Shown: one piece after another, positions 1 to 5,760 of the stretch | Position numbering within the stretch: position 1 is the first letter of the stretch | How the letters are laid out: each line of letters starts with the position of its first letter | Made by a program: the position numbers and the translations under genes | Notes under the pieces: generated by a model | What the model saw: the letters and a program-made list of their open reading frames with translations, nothing else | The model's database searches: none | Told to the model about the DNA's origin: nothing | DNA from: Candidatus Sulfopaludibacter sp. SbA3 | GTDB lineage: Bacteria; Acidobacteriota; Terriglobia; Bryobacterales; Bryobacteraceae | NCBI GenBank assembly: GCA_900290315.1 | Contig: OKRF01000266.1 | Span: 3,756 to 12,577, forward strand | DNA: 8,822 bases | Direction: 5' to 3'

Positions 1-48
1 GGCTCCAGCCGCTCCTCCCGCGCAGGCTCCAGCCGCTCCTCCCGCCGC
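1..48 (+). repeat. Two tandem 24-bp repeats coding an Ala/Pro stalk
   Basis: Bases 1-24 and 25-48 share their first 21 bases exactly and differ only in the last three. They encode the Ala/Pro octapeptide repeats upstream of the LPKTG signal. The array may continue to the left of the window, so its copy number cannot be read here. Confidence 0.8.
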
Positions 49-208
49 CAGCCAGACTCCCGCCGGATCGGCCGATCGAGCGTCGCAACCCGAGCCAGCC
101 CAGCCGGCTGAGTTGCCCAAGACCGGCACCCGGTATCCTCTGCTGGGCATTTCCGGCGCGGCATTACTGGCGTTAGCCGGCTTACTTCGCTTGAGGCGGC
201 CAGCTTAG
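2..208 (+). CDS. LPXTG-type sortase substrate, C-terminal end (partial)
   Basis: This is the last 68 codons of a gene that begins before the window; the frame is open from base 2 to the TAG at 206-208. The visible protein has an Ala/Pro-rich stretch (two copies of an APAAPPA(Q/A) unit, then a Gln/Pro/Ser linker), followed by LPKTG at residues 38-42 (bases 113-127). After that come a hydrophobic helix (about residues 46-62) and the basic tail RLRRPA. This order (Pro-rich wall-spanning stalk, LPXTG, transmembrane segment, positive tail) is the standard sorting signal that sortases cut between Thr and Gly. A sortase gene lies two genes downstream on the same strand, which supports the reading. 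The functional N-terminal part of the protein is outside the window, so its role is unknown. Confidence in the sorting signal is high. Confidence 0.85.
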   Translation, partial: APAAPPAQAPAAPPAASQTPAGSADRASQPEPAQPAELPKTGTRYPLLGISGAALLALAGLLRLRRPA

Positions 209-238
209 GGCGAAGGTAACAGAACCTGGCACACACTA

Positions 239-1183
239 ATGACACGGCGCTCGGCAATTCGGACGCTGACGATGGCGGGCGCCGCTTCCTGTTTTTTCCG
301 GTTGCGCGCCCGCGCCTGCCAGCAGGAACCGCAAGAGTTCGTGATCCACAGCGATGTACGCCTGGTCCTCCTGGATGTCAGCGTAAAGGATCGCCACGGC
401 GGTTTTGTTTCGAACTTAGCGCAAGATAACTTCACTGTCCTGGAGAACGGTGAGCCACAGCGCATTACCGTTTTCGCCAACGAAGATATCCCGGTCACTG
501 TTGGCATCCTGGTGGATGAGAGCCGTAGTATGTTGGCGAAACGTAACGACGTGATAGCTGCCGCCGGGGCTTTCATCCAAACCTCCAATCCGCAGGACGA
601 GATTTTCGTTTTGAACTTCAACGATAGTGTCCAGCGCGGCCTTCCGGACCAACAGCTCTTCTCGGATAACGCGCAACAATTGCGGGCCGCTCTGTATCGG
701 GGCGTTCCTAGCGGCCGGACCGCCCTCAACGATGCCATCGTGGAGGGCCTCCGCCAGCTTGCATCCGGCAGTCGCGGCAAGAAGGCTTTAGTGGTCATCA
801 GCGACGGCGGCGACAATGCCAGCCGCCACACCGGCGCGCAGATGTTCGCTCTGGTCGAGCGCAGCATCGCGACCGTTTACACAATCGGATTATTCGACGC
901 GGACGACCCGGATCGCAATCCGGGAATTTTGAAGCGGCTCGCGAACTGGAGCGGCGGGGAAGCCTGGTTTCCGAAGAGTCCCGCCGACATGACGACAGTC
1001 TGCCAGGGCGTCGCCGGGGAGATTCGTACCCGTTACACGATCGGCTATCTGCCCGCGCTCGACAACCATGGCTCCTTGCGGCACATTCAGGTGCGCGTCT
1101 CGGCGCCAGGCCGCTCCTTCTTGATCGCGCGCACGCGCACCAGGTATCGCTATGAGGAGATCGCCAATCCAGGCAGTAAGTAA
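239..1183 (+). CDS. VWFA-related Acidobacterial domain protein (secreted VWA protein)
   Basis: A 314-residue protein. The N-terminus has a twin-Arg-like start (MTRRSAIRTL) and a short hydrophobic run (residues 9-20), suggesting export, although no clean cleavage site is visible. Residues 38-80 match the region that precedes the VWA fold in the acidobacterial family (LDVSVKDRHG, then NFTVLENGEPQ). The VWA domain follows with a complete MIDAS metal site: D93-x-S95-x-S97, T161 in GRTALNDA, and D189 in VISDGGD. The end (RTRYTIGYLPA, about residues 263-273) also fits the family. Members bind ligands or partner proteins through the metal site; the target here is unknown. The protein has no LPXTG signal of its own. 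The ATG at 239 has only a distant AAGG (213-216) as a possible ribosome site; M12 (272) is an alternative start. It lies 30 bp after the LPKTG gene, in the same frame, and overlaps the sortase start. Confidence 0.9.
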   Translation: MTRRSAIRTLTMAGAASCFFRLRARACQQEPQEFVIHSDVRLVLLDVSVKDRHGGFVSNLAQDNFTVLENGEPQRITVFANEDIPVTVGILVDESRSMLAKRNDVIAAAGAFIQTSNPQDEIFVLNFNDSVQRGLPDQQLFSDNAQQLRAALYRGVPSGRTALNDAIVEGLRQLASGSRGKKALVVISDGGDNASRHTGAQMFALVERSIATVYTIGLFDADDPDRNPGILKRLANWSGGEAWFPKSPADMTTVCQGVAGEIRTRYTIGYLPALDNHGSLRHIQVRVSAPGRSFLIARTRTRYRYEEIANPGSK

Positions 1184-1751
1184 GACGCGAAGATGGATCT
1201 CGAACTGTTTGCTGCTGGCCGGTCTCGCCGGCGTTGCGGTATGGGCCTGGTGGATGGGTCGTGGCGCAGTCTTCCAAATCCGCGAGAACAGGGCTTTCGA
1301 TAACCGGACACTCAGCCCCCCGCCGCGTTCTTCCCACACGCCTTCTCTGGAAGCGGGCGCGCTGATCGGCCGCCTGGTGATTCCGCGGCTGCACCTGCGC
1401 GCGATCGTCCGGGAGGGGTCTGGCGACGATACGCTCGACGTGGCCCTCGGCCATGTGCCGGGCACGGCGCTGCCGGGACAGCCCGGCAACGTCGGTATCG
1501 CGGGCCATCGCGATACGCTGTTCCGCTGCCTGCGCAACATTTCAAGAAATGACCGGATCGTTTTTCAGACAACCTATGGAAGCTTTACGTATCACGTGGA
1601 GAGCACCGCCATCGTCAACCCCCTGGACGTCGGTGTACTTGCTTCGGGCACTCACTCCGAAATCACTCTCATCACGTGCTATCCGTTCCACTACGTTGGC
1701 CCGGCACCGGGCCGCTTCATAGTCAGGGCGCGCCTGGGCTCAATGGAATAG
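1152..1751 (+). CDS. Class D-type sortase (LPXTG transpeptidase)
   Basis: A 199-residue membrane-anchored cysteine transpeptidase. Residues 1-14 are basic, residues 18-36 form one transmembrane helix, and a Pro/Ser linker leads to the catalytic domain (about 70-195). The catalytic residues are visible: H119 in GIAGHRDT, C176 in the TLITC motif, and R188 in PGRFIVRA. The TLxTC motif, the 199-residue length and the N-terminal anchor fit class D or the related Gram-negative sortases better than class A or B; the class is by recognition only. The enzyme would cut LPXTG proteins and join them to an acceptor amine, and the natural substrate is the LPKTG protein two genes upstream. The start at 1152 overlaps the VWA gene by 32 bp, which implies translational coupling. 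There is no strong ribosome site, only a short AGG before the start. No alternative ATG would keep the transmembrane helix. Confidence 0.9.
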   Translation: MRRSPIQAVSKTRRWISNCLLLAGLAGVAVWAWWMGRGAVFQIRENRAFDNRTLSPPPRSSHTPSLEAGALIGRLVIPRLHLRAIVREGSGDDTLDVALGHVPGTALPGQPGNVGIAGHRDTLFRCLRNISRNDRIVFQTTYGSFTYHVESTAIVNPLDVGVLASGTHSEITLITCYPFHYVGPAPGRFIVRARLGSME

Positions 1752-1758
1752 CTGCTTT

Positions 1759-1779
1759 GCAGAGAAGAAATTACTCTGC
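1759..1779 (+). terminator. Weak hairpin after the sortase operon
   Basis: A 6-bp stem (1759-1764 GCAGAG with 1774-1779 CTCTGC) and a 9-base loop begin 8 bases after the sortase stop. The position suits a terminator for the plus-strand operon, but no T-run follows, so this is a weak call. Confidence 0.3.
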
Positions 1780-1843
1780 TTCCCATCCCATGCCCGTTCC
1801 GGCAGTGTGAAGGGTATCGCTAACTAAGTACACCGTTTCATAC

Positions 1844-1857
1844 ATACGGCAACGTAT
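1844..1857. repeat. Dyad motif ATACG-N4-CGTAT, left copy
   Basis: ATACG at 1844-1848 and CGTAT at 1853-1857 are inverted around GCAA. The same 5-4-5 motif recurs at 1993-2006. The two copies flank the nested hairpin at 1874-1943. It could be an operator half-pair or the edge of a small mobile element. Confidence 0.5.
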
Positions 1858-1873
1858 TCTGGGACGGACGCGT

Positions 1874-1943
1874 GCGCCGCGGGTCAGACTTCTCTGCCCC
1901 GCGGCGCCGCTCTTGCGCCGTCGTGGACAGAGCGGTCTGACCC
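1874..1943. repeat. Nested hairpin element (REP/REPIN-like)
   Basis: Two mutually exclusive structures are visible. The first is a compact hairpin at 1874-1907: a 10-bp stem (1874-1883 with 1898-1907), one mismatch, 4 more pairs (1885-1888 with 1893-1896) and the tetraloop CTTC. The second is a long hairpin at 1881-1943: GGGTCAGAC (1881-1889) pairs with GTCTGACCC (1935-1943), then 5 inner pairs (1892-1896 with 1928-1932), with a 6-bp stem inside (1902-1907 with 1915-1920). The GGGTCAGAC ends are inverted, as in paired REP sequences moved by REP-associated transposases. No transposase is in the window, so a mobile origin is inference. Confidence 0.5.
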
Positions 1944-1991
1944 CAAACCCGCATGCTTCCCCCACGGCCAAGGAGTCCGGTCGGGGGCGTG

Positions 1992-2007
1992 AATACGTTA
2001 ACGTATT
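1992..2007. repeat. 16-bp perfect palindrome, right copy of the dyad
   Basis: AATACGTTAACGTATT is a perfect palindrome. Its core ATACG-TTAA-CGTAT matches the left copy at 1844-1857. In addition, GAATACGTT (1991-1999) is the exact inverse complement of AACGTATTC (1851-1859), giving a 9-bp inverted repeat about 130 bp apart. It lies 29 bp from the tRNA fragment. Confidence 0.6.
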
Positions 2008-2035
2008 TCTGAAATCGACGACTAAGTTGAAGAAA

Positions 2036-2078
2036 TGGAGCGGGAGACGGGGTTCGAACCCGCGACGTCCGGCTTGGG
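2036..2078 (-). tRNA. tRNA-Gly 3' half (fragment, not functional)
   Basis: Read on the minus strand, the sequence has the 3' half of a tRNA in order. Anticodon-side bases are at about 2076-2078 (CCC) and A37-A38 at 2074-2075. The anticodon stem 3' strand GCCGG is at 2069-2073, the variable loop at 2064-2068, and the T-stem GCGGG (2059-2063) encloses the loop TTCGAAC (2052-2058) before CCCGT (2047-2051). The acceptor strand CTCCCGC is at 2040-2046, the discriminator T at 2039 and an encoded CCA at 2036-2038. The acceptor, T-arm and discriminator match bacterial tRNA-Gly. Beyond the anticodon no matching anticodon-stem 5' strand, D-arm or GCGGGAG acceptor strand is found, so the gene is cut at the anticodon loop. 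It is probably an attachment-site remnant or duplicated tRNA end. Confidence 0.75.
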
Positions 2079-2381
2079 GCGACAGCAAATTGGAAACAGA
2101 GAACATTGCGTTTCCTGGTGCGTCGTTCTGGCGATTGAGAATACCGCATTTTCACTCTGTGCTCTCTTCACGAGTCAAAACGGAGCACAAGAGTCGACCT
2201 GGTCTACAGAGGCATTTGCTTTGTACCCAGAGGCTTCTACATGCATCGGGTCGAGGTCTGCCAGATGTCCTTTTGCCCCATTCTACGGGGAGTTTCTTCC
2301 GCGCCGGCCATCCCAACACCCTGACCCACGCAGCCCAGGGCCTGGATGATCGCGGCGCCGCGTCCGATTGTCCGAGCGTGG

Positions 2382-2402
2382 GCCGGGCAGCTACTGCCCG
2401 GC
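2382..2402 (-). terminator. Hairpin centred on the stop codon of the last operon gene
   Basis: A perfect 9-bp stem (2382-2390 GCCGGGCAG with 2394-2402 CTGCCCGGC) has a 3-base loop that is exactly the TAG stop codon of the 319-aa gene on the minus strand. The hairpin is strong and sits at the operon end. No T-run follows on the minus strand, so it may protect the transcript end rather than act as a classical intrinsic terminator. Confidence 0.5.
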
Positions 2403-3350
2403 GTCCAGCCGATTCAGGATCTGGCTGATGCGGACGTCGAGGAAGCGCGGAGGTTCGCCGGCGCCGGGATGGCTGCGGCGGAAACCGTTTCGCGCCGTGG
2501 CGAACTCCGCAAGCGCATCCGTCCAACGGCTTTGCAGGTAGCGCGCCTCTCCCATGTACATGTGGCCTTCGACGTCTCCGGCGTCGGCGGCGATCAGCTT
2601 GCGTCCCGCCTGCTCCAGGCCCCCCGCATCGCGAGCAATCAGCGCAAAACGACCGCTCCGCCGGTCCACGACCGACTGCCGATCCGGCGCAAGGCTTGGC
2701 GGGCGCGCCTCTACGGTCAGCCGCACCGGCGGCGAGCAGGCCCGGCCGTGCCAGGATCCGGTCAGGCCGAGACAGGCCACCACGGAATAAATGCCAGGCG
2801 GCGCGTCCGCCTCGGCCACCCCGAAATTCGCCCGCGCGGAGGAGTAAGCGTCCAGCGCGACCACGCCGGCGGGGTCGCCCATCCGCCGCACCGGAATGGT
2901 CAAGGCTCGTTCGCCGCCTTGCGCGTCGCGCATGAGCAATTGCACGGCCTCCGTCCAGGGACGGGCGGCATCGCCGAGCGCAATCGTGGCCGGCCGGGAG
3001 CGGCGGTCGTAATCGGTCTGGAGCCGGCGGCGGTCCGGCGCATCTTTCGCGATGTGTGCCAGCCGGGTGGCAAGAGCCTGCGCGGCCGAGAGTTCGTTGA
3101 TAGCCGCGGCGTTATTGATTCCCACCGTGAACCACAGCGGCGTGCCGGCAGGCACGGTGGCCGCGAGTTCCTCGTTCACTTGCAGGCTCACACTGGGCAC
3201 GATCTCGCGCGGCGCGTCCTCGTCGAACATCATGGCGTGTGGCACGGTGGCACGCTGCGCCGAGTGCCGGAGGTGGCGGCGCACCGTCCACGCCGACCAG
3301 GCCCCGATCCCCAGTAAAAGTACCGCGGCGGCTGCCAGAATCTTCTTCAT
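2391..3350 (-). CDS. Membrane-anchored or secreted protein with C-terminal TPR-like region
   Basis: A 319-residue protein I cannot name. MKK plus a hydrophobic stretch (residues 4-22), followed by WTVRRHLRH, forms an uncleaved anchor or signal. Residues 45-215 are a probable periplasmic beta-rich domain, with two Cys at about 193 and 205 that could pair. Residues 244-290 resemble a TPR helix pair (AGRKLIAADAGDVEGHMYMG, then W-x-DALAEFATARNGF). This kind of end usually serves protein contacts, so a chaperone or assembly role for the upstream protease is possible but not shown. The ATG at 3348-3350 lies 2 bp after the protease stop, with GGAG (3361-3364) 10 bases upstream as ribosome site. The two genes are therefore almost certainly co-transcribed. 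It is the last gene of the operon, and its stop lies in a hairpin. Confidence 0.75.
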   Translation of the reverse strand: MKKILAAAAVLLLGIGAWSAWTVRRHLRHSAQRATVPHAMMFDEDAPREIVPSVSLQVNEELAATVPAGTPLWFTVGINNAAAINELSAAQALATRLAHIAKDAPDRRRLQTDYDRRSRPATIALGDAARPWTEAVQLLMRDAQGGERALTIPVRRMGDPAGVVALDAYSSARANFGVAEADAPPGIYSVVACLGLTGSWHGRACSPPVRLTVEARPPSLAPDRQSVVDRRSGRFALIARDAGGLEQAGRKLIAADAGDVEGHMYMGEARYLQSRWTDALAEFATARNGFRRSHPGAGEPPRFLDVRISQILNRLDAGQ

Positions 3351-3352
3351 GG

Positions 3353-5533
3353 TCAGTGTGCTCCGTTCTTCAGGCAGACTTGGCTGGCACAGTTGCCAAT
3401 GGTGGCGTCGCCCGCCTTGTTGGGCAGCTTCGAGGTGTCGTTGACGCCCGTGCCTTTACTGTCGGTGCACAGCTTCCCCATGCCCGGCGGGTCTTGGCCA
3501 AAGAAGCTGAGAGTAACGGTCCTGCCGTTGTGTTTGGCGGTGCAGATGCCCCTGGGATCCTCGTAGAAACAGGTCTTGTCGTAGCGCATGGGGCAGGTGT
3601 CGTTGCCGCTGAAGCTGCCGCCCTTGGCGGCGACCTGGAAGCACTGCGTGCCGGGCTTGCCCAGCGGGTCATCGGGGGAGCGGTCGGTGCACTTGAGATT
3701 CTTCACGGTTCCCTGCTTATGCACACAGTCCATGTCGCCCTGAGCGCAGCTCCTGATGTCGCGGTGGCAGACTACGTCGCCCACGTCGTAGTCCAGGTCC
3801 TCGCCGTGGTGGTGGACGTTGGTGGCGTGGCCCAGCTCATGGGCGATGGTGGTCTGCAACTCGGGCTCTAGGGCGTGGTATTGGACTACGATCTCGTTGG
3901 AGTCGATGGTGACCCAGAGGATGTTGGATGGCACCGACGGCCCTCCCTCGGTTTCGCCGACCACGCCCGCGCCGATGGAACCGCTATGTAGCCAGATGGC
4001 GCAGACGTCGCCGTAATGGCCATTGGGCGTGACGATGTCGGTGTTCTTCTGCGAGCCGCCGTAGCCGCGCTCCGTCTCCGCGATCAGGTGCGGCGTGACG
4101 CCGGTGGAGGCTTGGTAGAGGCCCGCTCCCAGGGCGCTGGCGTCCCATATGAACAGATCCTTGGTCACGGGAGAGAGCCGCTGCGGCTTGCCCTGGATCC
4201 GAAAGCCGCGGTACTCGTCGTACAGCGCGATCGAGTCGCCGTTGTGCCCATGGCCGGCCGGCTGCGAGTCCTCGTCGGACGCGGGGTCGCCGGCCTGCAG
4301 CCCGAAGCTCTCCTCCCAGGAGTCGGCGATGTGGTTGCCGTCGTCGTCTTTGGGGATGGCTAGCGACTGTTGCCGGTTGCCGCGGACGTGGGCGGTCACC
4401 GTGGTGTGGTCCGACAGCTCGGCCGTGACGGCGAGGTTGGTGTAGCCGCCCCAGTCGTAGCAGTTGATCCGCACGATGAAGGCCTCGAGATCCTCCTGCG
4501 TGGTCTCGGCCGACTGCGCCTGGTCCGTGTCGCCCGTGATCTTGAGCAGCGGATTGGTTGCGTCGAGCTTGAGGTCGTAGTCGTCCTTGGCCTGCCCCTT
4601 GGGCGGCCAGTTCAGATCGACGCCCTTTTCGCGTGAGGTCTTTTGGAGCGTGACGGTGTACTTCAGGACTTGCTTCGGCGGCGGCGAGTCGGGGTCGTCT
4701 TTCTTGTGGGCCACAATCTGCGCTTCGATGTAGTTGCCGATGGTCTTTTCGTCGTCGCCGGCCTGCGGCAGCCATTGTTCGTATTCTTTCGGCGGAACGA
4801 TCTCCACCTCGGTCTCCGCCTTCGGCGCGCCGCCGTTCACGGTGTAGCTCATGGTGAAAGTCCCAGCCGCCACGCCGTCCTTGGCGTTGTCGCTGTAACT
4901 GTAGCTGGCCTGATTGCCGCCCGCGAACGAGCTGTTATTGGGGTCGAACTTGAACTTCATCGCTTCGGCCAACTGCGCGCCGCCGCTGGAACGTTGGACA
5001 TCGGGGCGGGTCGCGGCGAAGGCCATCCCAACGGCCATGCCGCCCGGATTCCCGCCGGACTGGCCACCGGACGCCGTCGCCTGGATCTGCGATTCCGAGC
5101 AGCATCGCAAATCGATCGAACCGGTCTTGCTGATCGGATCGAGCCCGAGCTTGGTGACACGCGATTTCGGATTCTGTGCGGAATAGCTCCAGCTGACATT
5201 CTTAAATGTCCCAATTGGCCCAAATTTTGTTTCTGGATACGACGTACCTCCACCGCCGCCGGCGGAGAGGTTGGTGGTGCAGTTGTTCTCCTCAAGGTTG
5301 ATGTTACGGTCGGTCCAATCGGTGATGTCGTAGACACAGGTCTCGGTGAGGTGGATCGAAACCTCGTCTTTGGCAGCGAATCCGGTGGTGCGTGCCCATT
5401 TGCCCGTCCACACGGCGGTGAGGGTCATGGTCACCTGGCTTGGGGAGGAGGCGGCGGCGCTCCGGAGCGCCAGCCGCCACGGAGCGGCCAGCGCCAGCAG
5501 GAGTACGGTTGGCAGCAGGAGTGAGCGTTTCAT
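3353..5533 (-). CDS. Secreted metzincin-like zinc metalloprotease with calcium-binding motif
   Basis: A 726-residue exported protein. Residues 1-28 form a signal peptide (MKRSLLLPTVLLLALAAPW, then an Ala-rich end). Residues 35-300 are an N-terminal region of unknown fold containing Gly-rich linkers. Residues 396-407 (DDDGNHIADSWE) and the acidic stretch to 434 resemble an EF-hand or thrombospondin-3-type calcium site. The zinc site is HELGHATNVHH (565-575), an HExxHxxxxxH metzincin signature with Asn572 where Gly is usual. A candidate Met-turn, CPMRY (M649), lies 74 residues later. Of 17 Cys residues, 11 fall after the zinc site (589-720), suggesting a disulfide-rich tail. E566 would be the catalytic base. 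The substrate is unknown. The start ATG overlaps the stop of the 47-aa gene (ATGA), and no good ribosome site precedes it, so translation is probably coupled. I could not assign a named peptidase family. Confidence 0.85.
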   Translation of the reverse strand: MKRSLLLPTVLLLALAAPWRLALRSAAASSPSQVTMTLTAVWTGKWARTTGFAAKDEVSIHLTETCVYDITDWTDRNINLEENNCTTNLSAGGGGGTSYPETKFGPIGTFKNVSWSYSAQNPKSRVTKLGLDPISKTGSIDLRCCSESQIQATASGGQSGGNPGGMAVGMAFAATRPDVQRSSGGAQLAEAMKFKFDPNNSSFAGGNQASYSYSDNAKDGVAAGTFTMSYTVNGGAPKAETEVEIVPPKEYEQWLPQAGDDEKTIGNYIEAQIVAHKKDDPDSPPPKQVLKYTVTLQKTSREKGVDLNWPPKGQAKDDYDLKLDATNPLLKITGDTDQAQSAETTQEDLEAFIVRINCYDWGGYTNLAVTAELSDHTTVTAHVRGNRQQSLAIPKDDDGNHIADSWEESFGLQAGDPASDEDSQPAGHGHNGDSIALYDEYRGFRIQGKPQRLSPVTKDLFIWDASALGAGLYQASTGVTPHLIAETERGYGGSQKNTDIVTPNGHYGDVCAIWLHSGSIGAGVVGETEGGPSVPSNILWVTIDSNEIVVQYHALEPELQTTIAHELGHATNVHHHGEDLDYDVGDVVCHRDIRSCAQGDMDCVHKQGTVKNLKCTDRSPDDPLGKPGTQCFQVAAKGGSFSGNDTCPMRYDKTCFYEDPRGICTAKHNGRTVTLSFFGQDPPGMGKLCTDSKGTGVNDTSKLPNKAGDATIGNCASQVCLKNGAH

Positions 5534-5673
5534 CGCAGGCTGCCCTGTGAGAAGTGCTTCACGAGTTCCATGCGGCAGTTCTTCGCGCAGCCCTCTTCGC
5601 CGTCGTTTGAGGCGGCCAACCCGGTGAGCGCCGCCAAGATACAGACGTGAGCGGTTCGATTAATGCTATTCAT
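5530..5673 (-). CDS. Small exported protein (47 aa) coupled to the metalloprotease
   Basis: A 47-residue product starting at the ATG at 5671-5673 (MNSINRTAHV...). A hydrophobic run at residues 8-21 (HVCILAALTGLAAS) could be a signal or membrane helix. It is followed by an acidic patch, a CAKNC pair and a basic end. The same frame is open up to 5736, giving a 68-residue version with an unlikely N-terminus. The inner start is preferred because it has a purine-rich AAGAAG five bases upstream (5679-5684) and begins the hydrophobic segment properly. Its TGA overlaps the protease ATG by the classical ATGA arrangement. It may be an inhibitor, pro-peptide-like factor or leader whose translation sets protease synthesis; none of this is shown by the sequence. 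No family recognised. Confidence 0.55.
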   Translation of the reverse strand: MNSINRTAHVCILAALTGLAASNDGEEGCAKNCRMELVKHFSQGSLR

Positions 5674-5705
5674 CGATTCTTCTTGACTTGCTGAAAGCAG
5701 TTCGG

Positions 5706-5724
5706 GCCCCGCCCATTCCGGGGC
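5706..5724 (-). promoter_or_regulatory. Hairpin between the 183-aa and 47-aa genes
   Basis: A 6-bp all-GC stem (5706-5711 with 5719-5724) with a 7-base loop sits in the 87-bp gap between the two genes. No T-run follows on the minus strand, so it is more likely a processing or partial-attenuation element than a full terminator. Confidence 0.3.
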
Positions 5725-5760
5725 AGTTGCGATCAAAGATCCGATGATGCAGCGCCAGTG

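Larger units (their letters stand above)
1752..2390. other. Intergenic region without a convincing gene
   Basis: About 640 bp between two convergent operons. The reading frames present (for example 1913-2428 plus, 1771-2106 minus, 2035-2349 plus) have no family resemblance. The ones crossing 2036-2078 give the ETGFEPATS and GSNPR peptides that arise when the T-arm of a tRNA gene is read as protein. What the region does hold is DNA structure: a weak hairpin after the sortase, a pair of ATACG-N4-CGTAT dyads (1844-1857 and 1993-2006), a nested hairpin element (1874-1943) and a tRNA-Gly 3' fragment. From about 2090 to 2380 I see nothing beyond a minor 7-bp inverted repeat (2158-2164 with 2183-2189). 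Confidence 0.7.

Noticed and set aside
798..1508. Minus-strand frames of 216-236 residues under the VWA and sortase genes
   Set aside because: Arg-rich antisense shadows of two well-supported plus-strand genes.
2035..2349. Plus-strand reading frame starting MERETGFEPATSG
   Set aside because: The peptide comes from reading the T-arm and acceptor end of the tRNA-Gly fragment as protein, a well-known artefact.
2346..3317. 323-residue plus-strand frame antisense to the 319-aa gene
   Set aside because: Arg/Gly-rich shadow with no signal or motif; the minus-strand gene has a good start, ribosome site and operon position.
4643..5524. 293-residue plus-strand frame inside the metalloprotease gene
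   Set aside because: Antisense shadow of GC-rich coding DNA; composition is Arg/Gly/Ala-rich with no domain, whereas the minus-strand protein has a signal peptide and zinc site.
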